NCBI GenBank assembly: GCA_016288675.1
Contig: JAEELC010000150.1
Location: 1-12,777 of the forward strand
Length of the DNA stretch: 12,777 nt
Direction of reading: 5' to 3'
Source: Acholeplasmatales bacterium
GTDB taxonomy: Bacteria; Bacillota_I; Bacilli_A; Acholeplasmatales; Anaeroplasmataceae
In this document: positions 1-5,524 of the stretch, in pieces
Layout of the letters: the number at the start of each line of letters is the position of its first letter
How positions within the stretch are numbered: position 1 is the first letter of the stretch
The notes under the pieces: model-generated
What the model saw: the letters and a program-made list of their open reading frames with translations, nothing else
Database searches by the model: none
Told to the model about the DNA's origin: nothing
Position numbers and translations under genes: made by a program

Positions 1-2
1 GT

Positions 3-893
3 TCTGTTTTGCTTGGCGCAGTTACAAGCTTACCAGAATTATTTACATCAATATCTAGTATTTTATTTGTTAAAAATCCTAGTCTTGTTATTGGTGATAT
101 CATGGGTAGTGATATCTTTGATATGTGTGCTTTAATTGTAATTACATTTATATTTGGTAAGCATTTCTTTGAAGCAAAATTATCAACTAAGCTTCATTTA
201 ATAAATTTAATTAGCTTATTTGTAATGTATGGTCTTGCATTATATGCTGTATTTGCTCCACATCAATTAATGCTTGGAGATATTAATATTATATCTATTG
301 TAATCTTTATCGGATATGCTTGTCTTCTTGTATTTAGTCCTAAAGAGGCTGAAGAAGAAAAAGAAGAAACTGATTCAAAGCTTACAATTGGTCAAATATT
401 AATTTTATTCTTTATCCTTGCTTCATTACTAATTGGTCTTTCAATTTCTATTACATATTTAACAGATGCTATTGTTAATCATATTCCTTGGCTATCTGGT
501 ACTGCTGGTGGAGCTATTTTACTTGGTATTGCTACATCAATTCCAGAAATTATTTCTACAGTACATTTATTTAAACTAAAGAATTATGACGCTGGATTTG
601 GTAATATGATTGGTTCATGTACTTTTAATTTCTCTATAATGGCAATTGCTGACTTTATGAGCTGGAGTGCTATTTCAGGTGATATTGTTAGTGAACGTGG
701 AATTTGGATTTCTAATCAAAATTCACAAATGTTATTAGTATTTGGTCTTTTAACATTAATTTCTCTAGCAACATTTATTCTTGTTAAGAGCTATACAAAG
801 ATTTTAAGAAATGAAAGAAGCTCAATGCTTGTATCAGGAATATTTGCTTTTATAGTAACAGCATTTTACATTCTTACATTCTTAATTAAATAA
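3..893 (+). CDS. Na+/Ca2+ exchanger-family (CaCA) membrane antiporter, 5' end outside window
   Basis: This is a cation antiporter of the CaCA superfamily, which exchanges Ca2+ for Na+ or H+ across the membrane. The reading frame is open to the left edge, so the start is missing and the TTG at 9 is not a real start. Counting from that TTG, the alpha-1 repeat shows GAVTSLPELFTS (3-14) and GDIMGSDIFD (29-38). The alpha-2 repeat shows GIATSIPEIIS (173-183) and GNMIGSCTFN (198-207). These inverted repeats each carry the ion-binding Glu (10 and 180). The rest is a series of hydrophobic segments, with one charged acidic/lysine loop at about 111-124 between the two halves, as is usual. The position that is commonly Asn or Asp in the GSN motif is Asp in repeat 1 and Cys in repeat 2, so the ion preference is uncertain. 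The gene converges on the superoxide reductase gene and shares a terminator with it. I am confident of the family, not of the substrate. Confidence 0.85.
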   Translation, partial: SVLLGAVTSLPELFTSISSILFVKNPSLVIGDIMGSDIFDMCALIVITFIFGKHFFEAKLSTKLHLINLISLFVMYGLALYAVFAPHQLMLGDINIISIVIFIGYACLLVFSPKEAEEEKEETDSKLTIGQILILFFILASLLIGLSISITYLTDAIVNHIPWLSGTAGGAILLGIATSIPEIISTVHLFKLKNYDAGFGNMIGSCTFNFSIMAIADFMSWSAISGDIVSERGIWISNQNSQMLLVFGLLTLISLATFILVKSYTKILRNERSSMLVSGIFAFIVTAFYILTFLIK

Positions 894-897
894 TAAT

Positions 898-937
898 AAA
901 AAAGCTAATCCAATTTTTAATTGAATTAGCTTTTTTT
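898..937. terminator. Bidirectional intrinsic terminator
   Basis: An inverted repeat runs AAAAAGCTAAT (to 909), then CAATT, a TTT loop, AATTG, and ATTAGCTTTTT, with one C/A mismatch in the stem. The A-run on the left and T-run on the right let it act on both strands. It sits exactly between the convergent antiporter and superoxide reductase genes. Confidence 0.85.
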
Positions 938-938
938 G

Positions 939-1283
939 TTAGATTTCTTTAACATATACTCCATGTAGATTACAATAAGAATAAACTCTTAAAGCTTTTT
1001 CGTTATCACTTAGTAATACCTTAGCTCTAGCTTCCTTAAGAGATTTAGTTTGTTGTAAATGAAGTCCTTTATTTGTTTCTACAATAATATATTGAATATA
1101 ATGCTCTTCAGTCATTGGATGAAGATTTGAGCCTACAACAACATCAACTACATTATTGTTAATTTCAACTACAGGTACATGCTTTTCATTAGCATCACTG
1201 TTTTTAATCTCTACCTTTTCTAAATTTAATTCCTTCTCATCAAAAATCACATTACCATCTAATTTATAAAATTTTAATGACAT
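939..1283 (-). CDS. Superoxide reductase (neelaredoxin/desulfoferrodoxin C-terminal type)
   Basis: This cytoplasmic enzyme reduces superoxide to hydrogen peroxide at a mononuclear Fe(His)4(Cys) centre without releasing O2, a typical defence in anaerobes. The catalytic signature is complete in the 114-aa product: EKHVP (E33, K34, H35), HPMTEEH (H55 and H61) and CNLHG (C104, H107). These give the expected four His and one Cys ligands with standard spacing, plus the conserved Glu-Lys. Residues 1-30 begin FYKLDGNVI. This resembles the start of a desulforedoxin domain (FYKCxxCGN), but both cysteines are gone and no CC pair follows, so the second iron site of desulfoferrodoxin is absent. The start is set by AAGGAGG at 1294-1300 (read on the minus strand) ahead of ATG. 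It is probably a single-gene transcript, with a TTGAAA/TATAAT promoter at 1316-1343 and the shared terminator at 898-937. The electron donor (rubredoxin or other) is not in the window. Confidence 0.92.
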   Translation of the reverse strand: MSLKFYKLDGNVIFDEKELNLEKVEIKNSDANEKHVPVVEINNNVVDVVVGSNLHPMTEEHYIQYIIVETNKGLHLQQTKSLKEARAKVLLSDNEKALRVYSYCNLHGVYVKEI

Positions 1284-1315
1284 ATAATTTTTTCCTCCTT
1301 CTTTTCTTTAACTTT

Positions 1316-1343
1316 ATTATATCAAAAAAAAATAAATTTTCAA
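1316..1343 (-). promoter_or_regulatory. Promoter of the superoxide reductase gene
   Basis: Read on the minus strand, TTGAAA (1343-1338) is followed after 16 bp by a perfect TATAAT (1321-1316). The start codon lies about 33 bp beyond the -10 box with an AAGGAGG ribosome site between. The -35 hexamer coincides with the region that would be the -35 of the rightward promoter. Confidence 0.7.
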
Positions 1344-1366
1344 AATCATACTTATTTATGTATAAT
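1338..1366 (+). promoter_or_regulatory. Promoter of the 58-aa small protein, predicted leaderless transcript
   Basis: A perfect -10 TATAAT lies at 1361-1366, with a weak -35 (TTTCAA at 1338-1343, 17-bp spacer). A start site about 7 bp after the -10 would fall on or next to the A of the ATG at 1373. No Shine-Dalgarno lies before that ATG. Confidence 0.55.
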
Positions 1367-1372
1367 AATGGT

Positions 1373-1549
1373 ATGGAAAATATAGATGAAAAAATTAAAA
1401 AGCTTATGCAAAAGGAAATTCATGCTAAGACTGTCTTAATTGATAAAGCTGATTTAGAAGAACGTATTAAACAAGAAGAAGCAGAAGGATTTAAATTTAT
1501 TAAATCAACTGAAATAAATGGCAGACTTAAAGTGACTTTTGAAAAATAA
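1373..1549 (+). CDS. Small conserved-looking protein, 58 aa, function unknown
   Basis: I do not recognise this protein. It begins MENIDEKIKKLM and is a charged, soluble 58-residue product with no signal peptide, membrane segment or cysteine. Residues 3-40 are helix-like and rich in Lys and Glu (KADLEERIKQEEAEG), and the tail GFKFIKSTEINGRLKVTFEK looks like two short beta strands. The frame stays open further left, but that extension (FFLLLFFNFIISKKN) is low-complexity promoter DNA. The ATG at 1358 overlaps the -10 region. The ATG at 1373 follows TATAAT directly, which suggests leaderless translation. A strong hairpin terminator follows immediately after the stop. A dedicated promoter, a dedicated terminator and the charged composition favour a real gene, although its small size keeps confidence moderate. 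Confidence 0.65.
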   Translation: MENIDEKIKKLMQKEIHAKTVLIDKADLEERIKQEEAEGFKFIKSTEINGRLKVTFEK

Positions 1550-1590
1550 AACTTTCTAGAAATATAAAAATTTTCTAGAAAGTTTTTATT
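1548..1590. terminator. Bidirectional intrinsic terminator
   Basis: A perfect 15-bp inverted repeat (AAAACTTTCTAGAAA at 1548-1562, complement at 1572-1586) surrounds a 9-nt loop and ends in a T-run. It overlaps the stop of the 58-aa gene and abuts the stop of the convergent phosphatase gene, so it can serve both. Confidence 0.9.
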
Positions 1591-2190
1591 TTAATAATAT
1601 ATTTTGTCCTTTTCTATAAATGTTATTTTTCCATCTTTCACTTCTAAAATATTAATTGCAAGATTTTTAGGTCCATGTCCCTGCCAAAAATCATTTTTAT
1701 CTTCATATAAAAAATTAAGCATGGCTCGTATAGCAAAAGCGTGTGAACCTACTAAATAAGTTTTATTATCATTTCTATTTGCTAATTCTTTTAAAAATTC
1801 TTGTGTACGCTTCATTACATCATTTACATCCTCAGCATCGCTTGGTCCTGTTTTTATAATGGGATTAGAAAAATAATCATCTAATATATCTTTATATAAA
1901 GGATTGTTAAAGCTTTTACCTTCCCAAGAACCAAATCCTACTTCCTCAAGACGAGAATCTGTTTTTATTGTGCAATTATTATTAGAACATCTTAATATTT
2001 CTTTTACTGTTTCATAAGATCTATTTAAAGGAGAAGAATAAGCTTCGTCAAATGTAATTCCTTTTAAAGATTCTCCTGTTAATTGAGCCATTTTTATTCC
2101 TTCTTCATTTAATGGTTCATTATATTTGCCTTGTATAACATGAGCTTTATTTAAATTTGTTTGGCCATGTCTTACTATATATATTTTCAT
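1591..2190 (-). CDS. Histidine phosphatase family protein (phosphoglycerate mutase-like)
   Basis: A 199-aa single-domain member of the branch 2-step histidine phosphatase superfamily, which removes phosphate from small molecules through a phospho-histidine intermediate. The N-terminal IYIVRHGQTNLN holds the phosphate pocket (R7, nucleophile H8, G9). SSPLNRSYET supplies R57, LEEVGFGSWEG supplies the acid/base Glu (about E83), and GSHAFAIRAML supplies the second catalytic His (H150). The order and spacing fit the family, whose members are usually 190-220 aa. ATG at 2190 is preceded on the minus strand by GAGGTA with 6-nt spacing. There is no substrate-specific motif, so it could be a cofactor-dependent mutase-like phosphatase, an alpha-ribazole-type phosphatase or a general phosphatase. 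No cobalamin genes lie nearby to support the second option. Confidence 0.9.
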   Translation of the reverse strand: MKIYIVRHGQTNLNKAHVIQGKYNEPLNEEGIKMAQLTGESLKGITFDEAYSSPLNRSYETVKEILRCSNNNCTIKTDSRLEEVGFGSWEGKSFNNPLYKDILDDYFSNPIIKTGPSDAEDVNDVMKRTQEFLKELANRNDNKTYLVGSHAFAIRAMLNFLYEDKNDFWQGHGPKNLAINILEVKDGKITFIEKDKIYY

Positions 2191-2221
2191 AAAATACCTC
2201 GTAAATAATAATATTAATTTA

Positions 2222-2230
2222 GTTATAGCA
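2222..2230 (-). promoter_or_regulatory. Extended -10 promoter of the phosphatase gene
   Basis: On the minus strand TGCTATAAC gives an extended -10 element (TGn plus TATAAC) about 32 bp ahead of the phosphatase start. No convincing -35 is visible, which is acceptable for an extended -10 promoter. Confidence 0.5.
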
Positions 2231-2340
2231 TATATAAATATTAAAATGAAATTGTTTTTTCACAAAATATACATTTTTTTAATTTTCAATTGTATTATTA
2301 TATAAGCGTAGAAATATTTATAAAGAAGTAGGTGTTTTAT

Positions 2341-2691
2341 ATGTTTAGATTTATAAAAAGGGTAATTGGTACTGTATTAGCAGCACTTATGCTAGGTCTT
2401 AGCATACCTGCTAGCCAATCTTATCTAATTGATATAAGCAAGGTTAATAAAGATAATAAAATTGTTAAATGGTTCATTGAATTTATTGATGTATATGATA
2501 AATACAATGCAAGTAATGCTGTTAATTATTATTATTTTGGCATTGCTATTATAGGTGCAGCTTTATTGTTTGAATTCATTGGTATTTTTACAAAGAAGAA
2601 ATTTATTAATTTCCTTGCGTGGTTATTATTCTTAGTTGCATTTGTAGCATTTATCGCATTATTCACATATGCTAAATTTAAACTAAATTAA
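2341..2691 (+). CDS. Small integral membrane protein, unknown function
   Basis: I do not recognise a family. The 116-aa product starts MFRFIKRVIG, with a basic start and a hydrophobic segment at about 7-25. A polar loop of about 26-60 follows (DISKVNKDNK, DVYDKYN). Two hydrophobic segments then lie at about 62-84 and 90-113, with a KKK turn between them, giving three predicted membrane spans. An upstream in-frame GTG at 2332 is rejected as the start because it overlaps the AGGTG ribosome site (2330-2334), which is correctly spaced for ATG 2341. The gene stands alone, divergent from the phosphatase and followed by its own terminator. The first segment could be a cleaved signal peptide (an ASQS site near 28-31) rather than a span. 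Confidence 0.75.
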   Translation: MFRFIKRVIGTVLAALMLGLSIPASQSYLIDISKVNKDNKIVKWFIEFIDVYDKYNASNAVNYYYFGIAIIGAALLFEFIGIFTKKKFINFLAWLLFLVAFVAFIALFTYAKFKLN

Positions 2692-2700
2692 GTATTTTTT

Positions 2701-2738
2701 GACATAGATTTTTTTAAAAGTCTGTGTCTTTTCTTTTA
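2701..2738 (+). terminator. Intrinsic terminator
   Basis: GACATAGA (2701-2708) pairs with TCTGTGTC (2721-2728) through one G-U pair. A TTTTCTTTT tract follows. It ends the membrane-protein transcript. Confidence 0.7.
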
Positions 2739-2777
2739 ATATGTCAAAAAAATATGTTCAAATTATCAAAAAAGTAT

Positions 2778-2805
2778 TTGAGATATTTTTTAAGTGTTAT
2801 ATAAT
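2778..2805 (+). promoter_or_regulatory. Strong promoter of the NifU-like/GGGtGRT operon
   Basis: TTGAGA (2778-2783) and a perfect TATAAT (2800-2805) are separated by 16 bp. The predicted start near 2812 leaves a leader of about 97 nt before the ATG at 2909. Confidence 0.75.
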
Positions 2806-2811
2806 TAAATC

Positions 2812-2908
2812 GTACGTTTTTATAAGGTTTCCTTGTACTGGTAATTATAAAAATACAAAAATGGAGGAAATGCAATTTTAAGTACAATAAAATTGTGAAA
2901 TTAATCAT
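2812..2908 (+). promoter_or_regulatory. Structured 5' leader with candidate pseudoknot
   Basis: A perfect 8-bp hairpin, CAATTTTA (2873-2880) with TAAAATTG (2888-2895), presents a 7-nt loop AGTACAA (2881-2887). That whole loop is the exact complement of TTGTACT at 2833-2839, so a loop-to-upstream (pseudoknot) pairing is possible. The same upstream segment can instead close a local hairpin: GTAC 2812-2815 with GTAC 2835-2838, and AAGG 2824-2827 with CCTT 2831-2834. The two folds exclude each other. GGAGG at 2863-2867 is the only good ribosome site. It lies 41 nt before the start codon and just ahead of the hairpin, and it abuts a 3-codon mini-ORF (ATG 2870, stop 2879). The leader matches no riboswitch class I know. 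Confidence 0.5.
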
Positions 2909-3601
2909 ATGGAATACACAAATGAAGTAAAAAACATGTGTAAGGTTAATTGTGGTGCAAGCCACGGATGTGCCCCAATTCCTGAAGAAGGTAAATGGGT
3001 ATATTCTAGAGAAATTAAAGACATCTCTGGTTTAACACACGGTATTGGTTGGTGTGCACCTCAACAAGGAGCTTGCAAGCTAACTTTAAATGTTAAGAAT
3101 GGTATCATCGAAGAAGCATTAATCGAAACAATCGGTTGCTCTGGTATGACTCACTCTGCTGCTATGGCTAGCGAAGCTATCGTTGGTAAGACATTACTTG
3201 AAGCAGTTAATACTGACTTAGTATGTGACGCTATCAACACAGCTATGAGAGAATTATTCTTACAAATCGTTTACGGTAGAACTCAATCAGCATTCTCTGA
3301 AGGTGGTTTAACTATCGGTGCTGGTCTTGAAGACTTAGGTAAAGGATTACGTAGCCAAGTTGGTACAATCTACTCAACTAAGGAAAAGGGTCCAAGATAT
3401 CTAGAATTAACTGAAGGTTATATTACATCATTAGCTCTAGATGAAAACAGTGAAATTTGTGGTTACCAATATTTATCACTTGGTAAGTTCACTGACTTCT
3501 TAAAGAAAGGTTTATCACCAGAAGAAGCTTTAGCTAAGGCTAAGGGTCAATATGGTAGATATGATGATGGTGTCAAGTTCATTGACCCACGTCAAGAATA
3601 A
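2909..3601 (+). CDS. NifU/IscU-like iron-sulfur scaffold protein, partner of GGGtGRT protein
   Basis: A 230-aa cytoplasmic protein whose middle part (about 49-125) resembles the NifU_N/IscU fold, which assembles Fe-S clusters on conserved cysteines. The core reads GACKLTLNVKNGIIEEA, then ETIGCSGMTHSAAMASEAIVG (C77, like IscU's GCGSAIASS Cys). C49, C56 and C106 are further candidate ligands, and C11, C15 and C21 form an extra N-terminal cluster. The C-terminal 100 residues (YGRTQSAFSEGG onward) have no IscU counterpart. The IscU Cys-Gly-Asp ligand loop is not present in usual form. The start at 2909 fits what I recall of the family's N-terminus (MxYxxEVxxMC) but has no close ribosome site. It lies in an operon with the next gene, 15 nt away. 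Codon choice (ATC, TTC, GGT, AAC) signals high expression. The role is unproven: it may be Fe-S delivery to a specific partner rather than a general ISC/SUF scaffold. Confidence 0.85.
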   Translation: MEYTNEVKNMCKVNCGASHGCAPIPEEGKWVYSREIKDISGLTHGIGWCAPQQGACKLTLNVKNGIIEEALIETIGCSGMTHSAAMASEAIVGKTLLEAVNTDLVCDAINTAMRELFLQIVYGRTQSAFSEGGLTIGAGLEDLGKGLRSQVGTIYSTKEKGPRYLELTEGYITSLALDENSEICGYQYLSLGKFTDFLKKGLSPEEALAKAKGQYGRYDDGVKFIDPRQE

Positions 3602-3616
3602 TAGGAGGATATCATT

Positions 3617-4621
3617 ATGGCATTATTTGAAGGTTATGAGAGACGTATTGCTCAAATTAATAAGTGCTTAAACGAAAATGGTATTGCATCCATTGAAGAA
3701 GCAGAAAAAATCTGCAAGGACAAAGGTCTAGATGTTTACCAAATGGTAAAGGACATCCAAACTATTTGTTTTGAAAATGCTTGCTGGGCATACACAGTTG
3801 GCGCTGCTCTAGCTATTAAGAACAACGCTAAGGATGCTGCTGAAGCTGCTAAGTGGATTGGTGTAGGTTTACAATCATTCTGTATCCCTGGTTCAGTTGC
3901 TGATGACCGTAAGGTAGGTTTAGGTCATGGTAACCTTGGTGCTATGCTTTTAAGCGAAGAAACTAAGTGCTTCGCATTCTTAGCTGGTCATGAATCATTT
4001 GCAGCTGCTGAAGGTGCAATTGGTATTGCTAAGAAGGCTAACAAGGTTCGTAAGAACCCATTAAGAGTCATCTTAAATGGTCTTGGTAAAGATGCTGCTA
4101 AGATTATTTCTCGTGTAAATGGTTTCACTTATTGCGAAACTTCATTTGATTACTTCACAGGTAAGGTTACTGTAACTAAGGAAGTTAAGTATGGTTCAAA
4201 CCCAGACAGACTTGCTGTACGTTGCTACGGTGCTGACGATGTTCGTGAAGGTGTTGCAATCATGCATCTTGAAGGTGTTGATGTATCTATTACTGGTAAC
4301 TCAACTAACCCAACTCGTTTCCAACACCCAGTTGCTGGTACTTATAAGAAGGAATGCATTGAACAAGGTAAGAAGTACTTCTCAGTAGCTTCTGGTGGTG
4401 GTACAGGTCGTACTCTTCACCCAGATAATATGGCTGCAGGTCCAGCTTCATACGGTATGACAGACACTATGGGTCGTATGCACTCTGATGCTCAATTCGC
4501 TGGTTCTTCATCAGTTCCTGCTCACGTAGAAATGATGGGTCTAATCGGTATGGGTAACAACCCAATGGTTGGTGCTACAGTTGCTGTTGCAGTATCTGTT
4601 TCTCAAGCATTAGCTAAGTAA
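3617..4621 (+). CDS. GGGtGRT protein (uncharacterised family paired with NifU-like scaffold)
   Basis: This 334-aa product belongs to the family named for its GGGTGRT motif, here at 260-266 inside SVASGGGTGRTLHPDNMAAG. I know of no established biochemical role. It is found in anaerobes next to the NifU-like gene, as here. There is no signal peptide or membrane span. Visible blocks include a helical, Ala-rich N-terminal half with cysteines at 17, 33, 51, 56 and 89. Glycine-rich segments follow at 101-112 (GLGHGNLGAMLL) and 309-320 (LIGMGNNPMVGA), and the tail is hydrophobic. The glycine loop with Arg-Thr could bind a phosphate or nucleotide, but that is a guess. ATG 3617 is preceded by AGGAGG at 3604-3609. 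Codon choice is strongly biased: Phe is TTC in 8 of 12 cases, against 0 of 11 in the next gene. It is evidently a highly expressed protein. Confidence 0.9.
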   Translation: MALFEGYERRIAQINKCLNENGIASIEEAEKICKDKGLDVYQMVKDIQTICFENACWAYTVGAALAIKNNAKDAAEAAKWIGVGLQSFCIPGSVADDRKVGLGHGNLGAMLLSEETKCFAFLAGHESFAAAEGAIGIAKKANKVRKNPLRVILNGLGKDAAKIISRVNGFTYCETSFDYFTGKVTVTKEVKYGSNPDRLAVRCYGADDVREGVAIMHLEGVDVSITGNSTNPTRFQHPVAGTYKKECIEQGKKYFSVASGGGTGRTLHPDNMAAGPASYGMTDTMGRMHSDAQFAGSSSVPAHVEMMGLIGMGNNPMVGATVAVAVSVSQALAK

Positions 4622-4638
4622 TATTATTTTTAAATAAG

Positions 4639-4673
4639 AAATACTTATAGATTTGTTCTATAAGTATTTTTTT
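4639..4673 (+). terminator. Intrinsic terminator of the NifU-like/GGGtGRT operon
   Basis: A perfect 13-bp stem, AAATACTTATAGA (4639-4651) with its complement (4657-4669), has a 5-nt loop and is followed by a T-run. Confidence 0.9.
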
Positions 4674-4688
4674 ATTTCTATATTCTTA

Positions 4689-4697
4689 TGCTATAAT
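4689..4697 (+). promoter_or_regulatory. Extended -10 promoter of the alkylation repair gene
   Basis: TGCTATAAT gives a consensus extended -10 (TGn plus TATAAT). The place where a -35 would lie is the T-run of the preceding terminator, so the extended -10 probably carries the promoter. Confidence 0.65.
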
Positions 4698-4732
4698 CGT
4701 ATTAAAGATAAAAAGATTATAGGAGCATAGTG

Positions 4733-5422
4733 ATGGATAACATAATTTTAAAGATAAGAGAAGAATTAAAACAAAATATTGATTTGAAATATAAAAGCTT
4801 TCAATCAAAATTAATACCAAATATTAATGAAAGTACAATACTTGGTGTTAAAACGCCAATTTTAAAAGCTATTGCTAAAAAATATGCTTCTAGAGAAGAT
4901 ATTACTCTATTTTTAAATGATCTTCCTCATCAATATTTTGAAGAAAATCAAATCCATTCTTTTATAATATCTTTAAATAAAGATTTTAATGAAACAATTA
5001 AATTAGTTGAATCATTTTTACCATATATTAATAATTGGGCAACATGTGATCAATTAAATCCTAAAGCTTTTAAAAGTGATGAAAGTCTTATTTTATATTT
5101 AAATAAATGGATTGATTTAGGATATACATATCATATAAGATTTTCAATTCTTATGTATATGTCAAAATATTTAGGTCAAAATTTTAAAAAAGAATATGCA
5201 CTTAGAATAGCTAAAATCACATCAAATGAATATTACATTAATATGATGATTTCATGGTATTTTGCAACAGCCCTTGCAAAAAATTATGATGAAGTTATCG
5301 ATATTTTAGAATCAAAGGAATTATCTAAATTTATACAAAATAAAACTATTCAAAAGGCTTGTGAGTCTTTAAGAGTAACAAGTTCTCATAAACAATATTT
5401 AAAAACGTTAAAAATAATGTAA
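4733..5422 (+). CDS. DNA alkylation repair protein, AlkD-like HEAT-repeat glycosylase
   Basis: This enzyme is predicted to excise N3- and N7-alkylated purines from DNA by base excision. The 229-aa product is an all-helical HEAT-like repeat protein of usual length. Typical blocks are ILGVKTPILKAIAKKY (36-51), FLPYINNWATCDQL (95-108) and NEYYINMMISWYFATAL in the C-terminal third. The residues known to be catalytic in Bacillus cereus AlkD (Trp109, Asp113, Arg148) appear as W102 and D106 in NNWATCD and R136 in YHIRFSILM, so the active site looks intact. ATG 4733 is chosen over the adjoining GTG 4730 because AGGAG at 4721-4725 is better spaced for it. The gene is alone between its own promoter and a terminator. 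Codon use is the plain AT-rich type, with Phe always TTT. Some homologues act as structure-specific DNA binders rather than glycosylases. Confidence 0.9.
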   Translation: MDNIILKIREELKQNIDLKYKSFQSKLIPNINESTILGVKTPILKAIAKKYASREDITLFLNDLPHQYFEENQIHSFIISLNKDFNETIKLVESFLPYINNWATCDQLNPKAFKSDESLILYLNKWIDLGYTYHIRFSILMYMSKYLGQNFKKEYALRIAKITSNEYYINMMISWYFATALAKNYDEVIDILESKELSKFIQNKTIQKACESLRVTSSHKQYLKTLKIM

Positions 5423-5431
5423 AAATATGTT

Positions 5432-5459
5432 AAAAACTAGGACTTTCCTAGTTTTTTTT
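5432..5459 (+). terminator. Intrinsic terminator
   Basis: AAAAACTAGGA (5432-5442) and TCCTAGTTTTT (5446-5456) form a perfect 11-bp stem with a 3-nt loop and a T-run, 10 nt after the alkylation repair gene. Confidence 0.9.
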
Positions 5460-5474
5460 ACTAATATTTTATTG

Positions 5475-5480
5475 TATAAT
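5475..5480 (+). promoter_or_regulatory. -10 element of the YgjV-like/lipoprotein operon
   Basis: A perfect TATAAT lies 44 bp before the TTG start. The expected -35 position falls in the preceding terminator's T-run and shows no consensus, so the promoter is probably modest. Confidence 0.45.
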
Positions 5481-5524
5481 TAATTTGTAAATAGATTTCG
5501 GAAAAAGAAAGTCAGGGGATATAA

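Noticed and set aside
1277..1372. Upstream extension of the 58-aa gene (LLLFFNFII stretch)
   Set aside because: It is hydrophobic low-complexity translation of AT-rich promoter DNA, overlaps both divergent promoters and has no ribosome site in this direction.
2332..2340. GTG start for the 116-aa membrane protein
   Set aside because: The GTG is part of the AGGTG ribosome site that serves ATG 2341.
2744..2965. Minus-strand 73-aa ORF
   Set aside because: It crosses the operon promoter, leader and NifU-like start. It is hydrophobic, AT-driven translation with no ribosome site support.
4191..4388. 65-aa ORF inside the GGGtGRT gene, other frame
   Set aside because: Shadow of a strongly coding frame; its composition (repeated Val/Leu/Thr/Gln) reflects the host gene's codons.
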